Origin: Clostridia bacterium
Lineage (GTDB): Bacteria; Bacillota; Clostridia; Christensenellales; CAG-314
DNA length: 64,000 nt
Assembly (NCBI GenBank): GCA_017500855.1
Contig: JAFVYC010000026.1
Location: 52,481-116,480, forward strand
Reading direction: 5' to 3'
The notes beneath the pieces are model-generated. The model ran no database searches and was not told the DNA's origin. It saw only the letters and a list, made by a program, of their open reading frames with translations. Made by a program: the position numbers and the translations under genes. Of the stretch, positions 7,878 to 15,776 are shown piece by piece. Positions within the stretch are counted from its first letter, which is position 1, and each line of letters opens with the position of its first letter.

Positions 7878-8246
7878 ATGTTTAAGAACATCAGTAGTAA
7901 AATTAAAGGATTTGCACCATTTTTTCTTTGCTTAGGCATTCTTGCATCCATTATAACCGGTATAGTTCTCATGGTTAAAGGTGCAGTCGCAGGATTATGG
8001 ATATGTTTACTAGGTCCTCTTGCATCTTGGATATTCTCTTGCCTGTTTTATGGTTTTGGTGAACTTATTGAAAACACAAGTATTATTGTCAAAAATACTA
8101 CCAAAGCAGAATCGGGAACTAAAGGTTCAACAACACAATCTAAAAGAGCCAAAGAACTAAAGAAACTTTATTCTCAAGGAAAACTTACCAAAGAAGAGTA
8201 TGATGAAGCTGTTGAAAACCTAGCAGTACTAATAGACGAAGATTAA
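7878..8246 (+). CDS. Small membrane protein with C-terminal SHOCT domain
   Basis: 122 residues. Two hydrophobic helices (about residues 12-30 and 40-60) are followed by a linker and a C-terminal SHOCT motif (LKKLYSQGKLTKEEYDEAVENL), a short domain found at protein C-termini and thought to mediate oligomerisation. Role unknown. The ATG at 7878 was chosen over an upstream frame start because AGGAGG lies 6 bases before it. The gene is AT-rich and uses AAA, ATT and AGT codons freely, unlike the neighbouring genes. With its own consensus promoter, terminator and flanking direct repeats it looks like an acquired unit next to a tRNA gene. Confidence 0.8.
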   Translation: MFKNISSKIKGFAPFFLCLGILASIITGIVLMVKGAVAGLWICLLGPLASWIFSCLFYGFGELIENTSIIVKNTTKAESGTKGSTTQSKRAKELKKLYSQGKLTKEEYDEAVENLAVLIDED

Positions 8247-8263
8247 TATTTTTTAATATATAC

Positions 8264-8294
8264 AAAAATCCATCTTTTTCAGATGGATTTTTTT
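8264..8294 (+). terminator. Terminator of the SHOCT gene
   Basis: Stem AATCCATCT/AGATGGATT with a short loop, followed by a run of Ts. Confidence 0.9.
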
Positions 8295-8346
8295 CACCAT
8301 TGACATTTCTTTGCTCGCACATCGATGTCGTAAAAAGAGAATAACC

Positions 8347-8385
8347 CCCAATCCCACTGCACTGTTTTTGGAACACGGTGCGCAC
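8347..8385 (+). repeat. Right 39-bp direct repeat flanking the SHOCT gene
   Basis: Gapless partner of 7678-7716 in the same orientation, about 85% identical. The two copies bracket the SHOCT gene with its promoter and terminator. Confidence 0.75.
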
Positions 8386-8451
8386 TTTGGGGTGCATTTC
8401 AAAACCAAGCCCTTTTCCTTTGCAACCACTGCAAAACCCCCAACCCGTGTA

Positions 8452-8481
8452 CAAAAAAAAGGCTCGCAAGAGCCTTTTTTT
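8452..8481 (-). terminator. Terminator of the metallophosphoesterase gene
   Basis: GGCTC-GCAA-GAGCC hairpin with A and T runs on either side, so it can act in both directions. Confidence 0.85.
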
Positions 8482-8490
8482 GTTTGTGTG

Positions 8491-9603
8491 TTATCTGTTC
8501 AAATAGAACACGTGAGTTTCCACGTTCCATGGGTCGGCAGAGTTCATTGTGAAACTGCGACTGCCACGTGTTTCCGTGCTACCGTAGCCGTGTGTGCTAC
8601 ATCCCGGGGAGTAGCTGAGCATAACGCCCTTGTACTCTACCATGTAGCTGTTCATGTGGTCGTGTCCGCTTACAGTTGCAACAACGTCGCCACGTTGTGT
8701 GAGAGTTGTGAACAAACCGGAGTTGATTGGAGATGCGCCAACGGGGTCAAGTTTTTCGCCATCCCACTTGGAAAGCGCATTTTTGTTTTGCCATGCGTAG
8801 TATATTTCTTGAAGTGGCATGTGGAAAGCCATGATGCCCGGGATTGGTCCCAAGAAGTATTCTTCAAGCATCAAAGACGTTTGGTAGTACCATTGAATTT
8901 GGTCTGCGTGGATGTAGTCGTAGTAGCCACCCCATGCAGAGTAGTCAATGCCGGAAAAGTCGGGTTTGGAAATGGGCAACAATGCCTTTTGGTCTTCCGT
9001 GCTGAGCATGCTACCGGAGTCCAAGCACCAAATGAGGTGACTGATTGTGTCACTTTCGTACTCGTACACAGGCAAAACGTAGTTGCCAACACCCGTCAAG
9101 TTTTCGTCGCCACGTTTGGAAACGCAGTACTCGTAGGATTCATAGATGGCTTGCAATTCTTCCTTGCTCAATCCACCTTCTTGGTCGTGGTTGCCGTAGA
9201 CGTGGCACCAAGGAATTTGTTGTTGCTCTATGTAGCCAACAATGGAGTCGAGTGCTTCACGCAGTTTTTGTTCGTTTGCACAAATTGCATTGTCGCCCGT
9301 GAAAAGCACAAGGTCGGGTTGTTCAGTATCGATGATTTTTTTGATGTCGTTTTGCACGTTGAGGTCGATTGCTCCACTTGCGTGCACGTCGGCAAGAACA
9401 GTCACCTTGAATTCGCCGTTTTCGTCGCATTGAAGGCGAATTTTGCTAGCCAAAACTTCCTCCACTTTTTCTTTTAGTTCGGCTTGCGCCCTTTTGTCGC
9501 TACTAGAGTTAGACACCAATTGTCCTGCAAAGAAAGAGCCAACGCCCACAATAACAACAAGCGCTACCAACAAAACAATTTTCAAAACCTTATTTTGTTT
9601 CAT
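8491..9603 (-). CDS. Membrane-anchored calcineurin-like metallophosphoesterase
   Basis: 370 residues. A single N-terminal hydrophobic segment (residues 6-30) is an uncleaved anchor or signal, so the enzyme domain should be outside. The metallophosphoesterase motifs are all present: LADVHASG (DxH), LFTGDN, YGNHD, AFHMP and GHDH near the C-terminus. These bind a dinuclear metal centre that hydrolyses phosphoesters. The closest general type is the purple-acid-phosphatase-like group with a YYDYIHADQIQWY segment. Substrate unknown. Start ATG has AAGGAGG six bases upstream. It is a single-gene unit with its own promoter and terminator. Confidence 0.88.
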   Translation of the reverse strand: MKQNKVLKIVLLVALVVIVGVGSFFAGQLVSNSSSDKRAQAELKEKVEEVLASKIRLQCDENGEFKVTVLADVHASGAIDLNVQNDIKKIIDTEQPDLVLFTGDNAICANEQKLREALDSIVGYIEQQQIPWCHVYGNHDQEGGLSKEELQAIYESYEYCVSKRGDENLTGVGNYVLPVYEYESDTISHLIWCLDSGSMLSTEDQKALLPISKPDFSGIDYSAWGGYYDYIHADQIQWYYQTSLMLEEYFLGPIPGIMAFHMPLQEIYYAWQNKNALSKWDGEKLDPVGASPINSGLFTTLTQRGDVVATVSGHDHMNSYMVEYKGVMLSYSPGCSTHGYGSTETRGSRSFTMNSADPWNVETHVFYLNR

Positions 9604-9671
9604 AATTCCTCCTTGATAGGTAAAAAATACTTGAAAACAGTTGCAAAAGTCGGCAACTATTCTACCACACT

Positions 9672-9700
9672 ATTTTATACCCAAAAAGTGCTTTTGTCAA
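9672..9700 (-). promoter_or_regulatory. Promoter of the metallophosphoesterase gene
   Basis: Minus strand TTGACA (9695-9700), 17-base spacer, TAAAAT (9672-9677). Confidence 0.85.
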
Positions 9701-9754
9701 TAGGCATTTTTTACAAAATGGCAACAATTTTGGCAAAATAAATGATAGCGCAAA

Positions 9755-9788
9755 CAAAAAAAACGCAAACTGCATTGAGTTTGCGTTA
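9755..9788 (-). terminator. Terminator of the GH20-pfkA operon
   Basis: Minus strand stem ACGCAAACT/AGTTTGCGT with a 6-base loop followed by a long T run. Confidence 0.9.
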
Positions 9789-9831
9789 GTTTTGCTATTG
9801 AAAAGTTGTGTTGTGCAATTTTGACTGTTGA

Positions 9832-10803
9832 TTAGAATGCTTCCACCAATTTGTTTGCAAGGTTGTACAAATCCATGTTGAAACTGCGACGTTGAGCCAA
9901 AGCGTCCACAATGTCGTCGTCGATGATTTCGTTGTTGCGAATGCCAACAACTCTGTTTGTTTTGCCTTCCAACAAGCAATTTACGGCGTGTTCCGACATA
10001 CGAATTGCCAAAAGTCTGTCTTGGAAGGAAGCATCGCCACCACGTTGAATGTGACCAACGTTCATTGGGCGAATGTTGATGCCTTCGATTGCTTGAGCAA
10101 TTTGAGCGCAAACGTCCGTTGCTTTGCCAACGCCTTCGGCAACAACAATGATGTTGTCCTTCTTGTCGTGTTGGATGTTGTGGCGAACACGTGCAATAAC
10201 TTCGTTGATGTCGAAGCGCACTTCGGGAACAAGAATAAGTTCCGCACCGCTTGTGATGCCTGCGTACAAAGCAATGTCTCCGCAGTTGCGTCCCATAACT
10301 TCCACAACACAGTTGCGGTCGTTGCTGGTCATTGTGTCACGAAGCATTTTGATTGTGTTCATTACTGCGTTTACAGCGCTGTCGAAGCCCAACGTGAAGT
10401 CGGTGTAGGCAAGGTCGTTGTCGATTGTGCCGGGAATGCCCATTGTTTTGATACCGTACTGTGTAGACAAAACTTTTGCGCCTTGGAAGCTTCCGTCGCC
10501 ACCAATAACAATCAATCCTTCGATGCCGTTGTCTACCAATGTTTTTACAGCGCTTTTTTGACCTTCCACAGTTTTCATTTCGGGGCATCTTGCTGTTTTG
10601 AGAACAGTTCCGCCACGGTGGATGATTTCGTCCACGCTACGCATGTCCATTTTGTGAATTTTGCCTTCGATGAGCCCTTTGTAGCCCAAATCAATGCCGT
10701 ACACTTCCATTCCGCAACCAATTGCATATCTTACTGTTGCATACACGGCAGCGTTCATGCCTTGAGCATCGCCACCACTTGTCAACACGCCAATTTTTTT
10801 CAT
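9832..10803 (-). CDS. pfkA: ATP-dependent 6-phosphofructokinase
   Basis: 323 residues, the normal bacterial PfkA length. It phosphorylates fructose 6-phosphate to the 1,6-bisphosphate, the committed step of glycolysis. Motifs: GVLTSGGDAQGMNAAV (ATP phosphate loop), VIGGDGSFQGA with Gly after GGD, which marks ATP rather than PPi use, PGTIDND with the catalytic Asp, and GRNCGDIAL. GGAAGGGG precedes the ATG. The gene follows the GH20 gene by 14 bases and shares its promoter. A second, PPi-type phosphofructokinase is encoded at 40709-41920. Confidence 0.96.
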   Translation of the reverse strand: MKKIGVLTSGGDAQGMNAAVYATVRYAIGCGMEVYGIDLGYKGLIEGKIHKMDMRSVDEIIHRGGTVLKTARCPEMKTVEGQKSAVKTLVDNGIEGLIVIGGDGSFQGAKVLSTQYGIKTMGIPGTIDNDLAYTDFTLGFDSAVNAVMNTIKMLRDTMTSNDRNCVVEVMGRNCGDIALYAGITSGAELILVPEVRFDINEVIARVRHNIQHDKKDNIIVVAEGVGKATDVCAQIAQAIEGINIRPMNVGHIQRGGDASFQDRLLAIRMSEHAVNCLLEGKTNRVVGIRNNEIIDDDIVDALAQRRSFNMDLYNLANKLVEAF

Positions 10804-10817
10804 GATAAACCCCTTCC

Positions 10818-12392
10818 TTAGTTAGATTTGTTTTTTCTTTGTTGTTTGTTAAGTTCGAAGTTGGCATCCTTTTTGAAAAATGTGCCAACGCCAATCAATC
10901 TCGACACAACACATTGCCATTTTGTGGCTGTGTGGTTGCACTCAAGATGCAATTTGTCGTACAGTTTTTGGTAGTTCTTTACCCTTGTGCAAAACTCCAA
11001 GTAGCCGTTGTTGGTGCCCCAAGCAACTTCCGCAAGAGCAAGCATGCGAGGAAGCATGTTGAAGTACAACTTCTCTCTTGTTGCAATGTACTCTGCCCAC
11101 AGGCAACCTTCCACGCCCAAAACGTTGTTTTTGTTGGCAGGTTTGATGCCACGCAACGGGTTGAAACGGTAGGTTTTTGCAAATGGTGTCATTGCGTAGG
11201 GGTAGTCGAAGTACAAGTCGAAAAATGGCGACATGATGGTTTTGCGCCCGTCGTTGGCTTGTTTTTGCCCCTTTTTGCGAGTACCCATTTTCCAAACTTG
11301 GCTGATTACGTCCTGCGAGGTGTTTTTTGTGATGCCATCGTTCCAATAGATGACAGTTTTGCCCTTTTGTTGCAAATGTTGGCGGAAAACGTCCACCATG
11401 TGGTTTTGCAACTCATCGAAGTTTTCCAAGTGCAGGTCGGCAAGCATTTGCCTGCATTTTGGGCAATTGCACCACCTGTCCTTGGGAGTTTCGTCGCCAC
11501 CAAGATGGAAGTACTTGCCGGGGAACAGTTCCACAACTTCGTCCAAAACGTCCTTGACAAAACTGTAGGTTTGCTCGTTGCCTGCGCAAAGAAGGTCGGT
11601 AGAAATGCCCCATCTTTTGCGAACTTCCGAAACTTCGCCCGTGCAACTGTACTCTGGGTAGGCTGTGAGCATTGCAACGCAGTGGCCTGGAACGTCAATT
11701 TCCGGAACAATTTCCACTTGGTGTTGCTCGGCAAAAACCACAAGATCACGAATTTGTTGCTTTGTGAGGTAGCCTTGGCAAATGCCGTCTTCCACGTACC
11801 TTTTGCCGTTTTTTACCACTTCCGAGCCGTAGCGCACCGAACCGACGGTGTTGAGCAACGGATACTTTTCTATTTCTACACGAAAGCCTTGGTCGTCGGA
11901 CAAGTGCAAGTGCAGTTTGTTGAGTTTGACACGACTCATCAGCTGAATGATGTTTTGCAACTCCTCCACGCCAAAAAAGTGACGGCAAATGTCCACGTGC
12001 AAACTGCGATAGTCAAACTTGGGTTTGTCCAAAATGTAGCAGTTGTTGCATTGGCATTGCCCGTTGTGTTGCTCGTCCAAGTCGAACAATTGGCGCAAAG
12101 TTTCAACTGCGTAGAAGTAGCCACTTTCGTCCCCTGCGGTGACTGTTGCGACACCTTCGGAAATCATGACGATATACTGACTGTTTTCGCACGGCTTTTG
12201 GTTGAAAATGATTGTTGCCAAAGAAATGTCGTCGGTGAAACTTACGTCCAAATTGCAACTTTGCTTTACAAGTTGCGCAAAACGTTGAGCTTGCGCTTTG
12301 AACGGTTGCTGACAGTAGATTGTGGAATTTCCGTCAATGACAAAACTGCCGGAAATCTTTTCGTACTGTTGCGGTTTTGGAATGATACTCAT
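10818..12392 (-). CDS. GH20 beta-N-acetylhexosaminidase
   Basis: 524 residues with an N-terminal GH20b-like domain (IPKPQQYEKISGSF) and the GH20 barrel. Signatures: HLHLSDDQGFRVEI, VPEIDVPGHCVAML, and the catalytic Asp-Glu pair in FHLGGDETPKDRW, followed by a Cys-rich CNCPKC segment and VEGCLWAEYI. It removes terminal N-acetylglucosamine or N-acetylgalactosamine from glycans. No signal peptide is seen, so it acts in the cytoplasm on imported oligosaccharides. The start at 12392 follows AGGGGAAC; the longer frame contains no recognisable domain. It is co-transcribed with pfkA. Confidence 0.93.
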   Translation of the reverse strand: MSIIPKPQQYEKISGSFVIDGNSTIYCQQPFKAQAQRFAQLVKQSCNLDVSFTDDISLATIIFNQKPCENSQYIVMISEGVATVTAGDESGYFYAVETLRQLFDLDEQHNGQCQCNNCYILDKPKFDYRSLHVDICRHFFGVEELQNIIQLMSRVKLNKLHLHLSDDQGFRVEIEKYPLLNTVGSVRYGSEVVKNGKRYVEDGICQGYLTKQQIRDLVVFAEQHQVEIVPEIDVPGHCVAMLTAYPEYSCTGEVSEVRKRWGISTDLLCAGNEQTYSFVKDVLDEVVELFPGKYFHLGGDETPKDRWCNCPKCRQMLADLHLENFDELQNHMVDVFRQHLQQKGKTVIYWNDGITKNTSQDVISQVWKMGTRKKGQKQANDGRKTIMSPFFDLYFDYPYAMTPFAKTYRFNPLRGIKPANKNNVLGVEGCLWAEYIATREKLYFNMLPRMLALAEVAWGTNNGYLEFCTRVKNYQKLYDKLHLECNHTATKWQCVVSRLIGVGTFFKKDANFELNKQQRKNKSN

Positions 12393-12459
12393 GTTGTTCC
12401 CCTGAAATTTGTCGTTGGTAGTTTGAACTTTGTTTGCGAGAAACTTTTTTAACCAATAT

Positions 12460-12488
12460 ATTTTACCACACAAATTGTGTTTGCACAA
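12460..12488 (-). promoter_or_regulatory. Promoter of the GH20-pfkA operon with a palindrome in the spacer
   Basis: Minus strand TTGTGC (12483-12488), 17-base spacer, TAAAAT (12460-12465). The spacer holds the palindrome CACAAATTGTG, a possible operator. Confidence 0.65.
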
Positions 12489-12563
12489 CTTTTTGCAACC
12501 AATTTGCCAAAAACATTAGAAAATTTGCAGGCGTGTTTTGGTTGTAGAGTTTGTTCAAAGAAC

Positions 12564-12594
12564 AAAAAAGGGCAAACTACCACTAGTTTGCCCC
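12564..12594 (-). terminator. Terminator of the pot operon
   Basis: Ten-base stem GGGCAAACTA/TAGTTTGCCC with a 4-base loop, T run on the minus strand. Confidence 0.9.
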
Positions 12595-12599
12595 AAAAA

Positions 12600-14171
12600 T
12601 TATTTGCTCAAAACAACGTACCTGCCCTTGAGATGCTTGCAAAGAAGCACAATGGCAATGACGATAGCCACCACTGCAATGACGGCAAGTGTCCAAAGCA
12701 ACAACGGAAGCGCCGAAACACCTGCAGAGCGCACGTAGCCCCACATTGTGACAACCTTTTTGTTGTTTTGCCCAAAGTCCCTCATCACGCCAAGCGTTGT
12801 GATGTCCCTCTTGTAGGGGGAACTGTCCGGGCTGAACTTGAAGGGATAGCGCCAGTTGCTGTTGTCTATTTCGTTGTAGTTGTCGAAGAAATATTCTTCA
12901 AATTCCGCCAAAGTTTCGTAGTCGCAATGCTCTTCGGCAAGCAAGTCGCCGTTGTCGTCTTTGGCGTAGCCGTGCACGAGGTAGCACTCGGCAAGCACAG
13001 CCATTGCATCGGCATTGCCACGCACCACTTCGGGGTCAACAGCCGACGTGTAGCCAATTTCGCACATGTTTGCCGCTGCGGAAACGGGATCGTTCAAGAA
13101 GTTGATGAACAGCTTGATGGCTTCGGTGTGTTCGGGGTTGTAGGTTTTGGGAATTACCCAACCGTCGAACCAAATGTTACCTGCTCCGTTTGGCACGTAG
13201 TAGGAAAGTTCGTAGTCGCCTTCTCCGTTGTTGAGGTCGTCGTTCCAACTTTCTTCGTAGGCGTACAATGCGTCGCCACTCCATGCAAGGTCTACCATGG
13301 CGTTACCCTTCAACAGGTCGTCCTTGCCGAAGTCCACTTCATAGCCGAACAATTGAGATTTTTGCGCTGTGAGCACGTCCTTGCAAAGGTCAATCAAGGT
13401 GTCGTCCACGGCGTTGATGAGTTGGCCAATTGGCATGTCTTGGTACTTGGTGCCTTGCAGTTTTCCACTTTGCTTCAAGTAGAAAAGTGTTGCTGCGTAG
13501 CTGTCTCGGATGCTGTCCTTCATCAAAATGGACCCATCCAAACCTTGGCTGAGCAAGTTGCCGTTGCCGTCGTCGTTGAACAAAATGCCCCAGTTTGCTT
13601 TGTTGAGCGTTTCCACGTCGTAGATGCCCAGTTGTTGGAATTGCACCTTGTTGTACAAAATGCCAAGTGTGCCGTACATGTAGGGCACCATGTAGTCCAG
13701 CATGCTGACGGTTTTGTCGCCAACGGCAATTTCGCCAAATGCTTCGTCAATTTTGTTGACGATGTTTTGGTCGATGTACTTGCTGTTGTGAACGTAGTTT
13801 TGCTTGTTGGAAATGTCCTTGGCGTACTGTTGTTCGTCAAAGTAGTTGAGGGGAACAAGCCAATCGGTTTCCAACAATTTTTGAATTGCGTACTCGCTTG
13901 GACACATGACGTCTACGGTGCTGTCACCCTTGGTGATTTTTGTTATCATAGTTTCGTTTGTGTCGAAGGTTACGTAGGAAATTTCAATGTTTTTGCCTGT
14001 GATATTTTTGTAGTAGGCCTTGAAGTCTTCTTCGTAGTCGTAGATGTAGTCCGCCCAGTTGTACACCACCAAACTGTCGGTAGTTTCGGGGTTTTGCACA
14101 CAAGCAACAAGTCCCAAACTGAGTGCAGAAAACATCACAAGGCACAATGCCAAACAAACAAATTTCTTCAT
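12600..14171 (-). CDS. potD: Spermidine/putrescine-binding lipoprotein with C-terminal membrane helix
   Basis: 523 residues. Signal peptide with lipobox LVAC, then a PotD-type periplasmic-binding fold (LVVYNWADYIYDYEEDFKAY, CPSEYAIQKLL, YMYGTLGILYNK, DLAWSGDALYAYEE, GAGNIWFDGWVIPK). It captures extracellular polyamines for the PotABC transporter. PotD proteins usually have about 350 residues; this one has inserts and a C-terminal tail ending in a strong membrane helix (ALPLLLWTLAVIAVVAIVIA) and basic residues, so it appears anchored at both ends. Start at 14171 with AAGGAGG upstream. One base separates it from potC. Confidence 0.9.
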   Translation of the reverse strand: MKKFVCLALCLVMFSALSLGLVACVQNPETTDSLVVYNWADYIYDYEEDFKAYYKNITGKNIEISYVTFDTNETMITKITKGDSTVDVMCPSEYAIQKLLETDWLVPLNYFDEQQYAKDISNKQNYVHNSKYIDQNIVNKIDEAFGEIAVGDKTVSMLDYMVPYMYGTLGILYNKVQFQQLGIYDVETLNKANWGILFNDDGNGNLLSQGLDGSILMKDSIRDSYAATLFYLKQSGKLQGTKYQDMPIGQLINAVDDTLIDLCKDVLTAQKSQLFGYEVDFGKDDLLKGNAMVDLAWSGDALYAYEESWNDDLNNGEGDYELSYYVPNGAGNIWFDGWVIPKTYNPEHTEAIKLFINFLNDPVSAAANMCEIGYTSAVDPEVVRGNADAMAVLAECYLVHGYAKDDNGDLLAEEHCDYETLAEFEEYFFDNYNEIDNSNWRYPFKFSPDSSPYKRDITTLGVMRDFGQNNKKVVTMWGYVRSAGVSALPLLLWTLAVIAVVAIVIAIVLLCKHLKGRYVVLSK

Positions 14172-14172
14172 T

Positions 14173-14985
14173 CTAGGCCTCCTTTTTGCTGTTTTTCCTG
14201 ATGTTGACAAGTAGCAACAGCGTGAAAACAACAACGAAGAAAATGCTGAACACAGCAAACCAGAACGGTTCAAGGCTCTTGACACGTGCGTCCTCGTAGA
14301 TGTAGGTGGAAAGTGTTTCGATGCCTGTGTCGCCCTTGTTGAATTGGGTGATGATGAAGTCGTCCAAACTCAAAGTGAACGCCATTGCAAAGCCGGACAT
14401 AACACCGGGTGTGATGTAGGGCAAAACAACTTTGATCATTGCGGAAAATGGGTTTGAACCAAGGTCTAGCGCTGCTTCGTACATGTTTGGATCCATCTTT
14501 TGTAGCCTTGGCAAAATGGAAAGTACCACATACGGGGTGCAAAAAGCCACGTGACTTATGATAAGCCTTGCCCAACTGCTTGGGAAAACTTGGCTGAATG
14601 CAGCAAAGAACAACATCAAGGAAACTGCCATGACAATTTCGCTGTTGATCATGGGAAGTTGGTTGACAACAAGCGTTACTTTGCGCAATTTTGTGTTCAA
14701 GCAGTAGATGCCGATTGTTGCAAAAGTGCCAATAATCGTGGAAATGACACTTGCGGAAATTGCCAACACAAAGGTGTTTTTGATAGCTGAAAGAAGCATT
14801 TCCGTTTGCGCACCGCTGTTAAAAATGGACAGGTACGATTGCAACGTGAAGCCGTCGTCGAAACGGAAATTGCTGTTGCCGGAAAAGCTGAAAATGATGA
14901 TGAGCGCAATTGGCAAGTACAGCAACGCCAAAACAAGCCCAAGGTAGCCATCGGCAAGAATGCGACCGAATTTAGTTTGCTTCAT
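14173..14985 (-). CDS. potC: Spermidine/putrescine ABC transporter permease PotC
   Basis: 270 residues with six membrane helices. The cytoplasmic EAA-type loop is recognisable (YEAALDLGSNPFSAMIKVVLP), followed by the PotC-type segment LDDFIITQFNKG. It forms the channel with PotB. It overlaps potB by 4 bases and ends one base before the potD start, so all four transport genes are coupled. Confidence 0.94.
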   Translation of the reverse strand: MKQTKFGRILADGYLGLVLALLYLPIALIIIFSFSGNSNFRFDDGFTLQSYLSIFNSGAQTEMLLSAIKNTFVLAISASVISTIIGTFATIGIYCLNTKLRKVTLVVNQLPMINSEIVMAVSLMLFFAAFSQVFPSSWARLIISHVAFCTPYVVLSILPRLQKMDPNMYEAALDLGSNPFSAMIKVVLPYITPGVMSGFAMAFTLSLDDFIITQFNKGDTGIETLSTYIYEDARVKSLEPFWFAVFSIFFVVVFTLLLLVNIRKNSKKEA

Positions 14986-15776
14986 AGTACACTTCTTACC
15001 TCCTCTTCGTTTAGACTTGTGAACAGGTTGCTGACAATAACAAGCACCAACATGACAAGACTCATCACACTACCAACGCCAAAACTGTTGGTGGCTTTGG
15101 AAAAGTGCATGTTGATGGCATCGCCAAACAAGTAAATTTTGCTTACGCTCAAAATTTCCGAAATGGCAAACGTGGAAATTGCAGGAATGAACGTCATTGT
15201 GATACCGCTGACAACGCCCGGCAACGACAATGGGAAAATGGTTTTGACAAGTACCGTGCCTTTGCTTGCGCCCAAGTCTTCCGATGCTTCAATAAGCCTT
15301 TTGTCGATGGAAACAAGCGTTGTGTGCAACGGCAAAATCATGTAGGGAAGGTAGTTGTACACCATGCCGAACAGCACCGTGCCCATGCCCAGTTCCAAGT
15401 CCATTGCCAAAAAGATTGTTTTGGTAGACAGCGTTCGGATGAGGAAATTTACCCACATTGGCAAAATGAACATCAACACCAACACGTTGTTGGATGCGTG
15501 GTACTTTGCCAAAAAGTACGCCACGGGGTAGCCAATCACAAGGCATAACAGCGTTGTGACAAAGCCAATAATCAAGGAATTGCCAAGCACCGTCAATCCA
15601 CCGCCGGCATCAGAGAAGAACTCCACAAAATTGTCGAAACCAATTTTGTTGCCATCGGTGATGAAAGCGTTGATGAGAATCATCACAAGGGGCACCACCA
15701 CGAACAAAATCAAAAACGCCATGTAGGGGTAGGCAAGCGCCTTGCGTGAAAATCTAAACTTCAACTTTTTGTTCAT
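14982..15776 (-). CDS. potB: Spermidine/putrescine ABC transporter permease PotB
   Basis: 264 residues, six membrane helices, EAA loop IEASEDLGASKGTVLVKTIFP, which contacts PotA. The N-terminus (ALAYPYMAFLILFVVVPLVMIL) is typical of PotB. It overlaps the end of potA by 23 bases. Confidence 0.94.
   Translation of the reverse strand: MNKKLKFRFSRKALAYPYMAFLILFVVVPLVMILINAFITDGNKIGFDNFVEFFSDAGGGLTVLGNSLIIGFVTTLLCLVIGYPVAYFLAKYHASNNVLVLMFILPMWVNFLIRTLSTKTIFLAMDLELGMGTVLFGMVYNYLPYMILPLHTTLVSIDKRLIEASEDLGASKGTVLVKTIFPLSLPGVVSGITMTFIPAISTFAISEILSVSKIYLFGDAINMHFSKATNSFGVGSVMSLVMLVLVIVSNLFTSLNEEEVRSVL

Noticed and set aside
12477..14201. 574-codon plus-strand open frame
   Set aside because: Mirror of potD, with Val-, Phe- and His-rich sequence and no domain. 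Similar antisense frames lie opposite most large genes.
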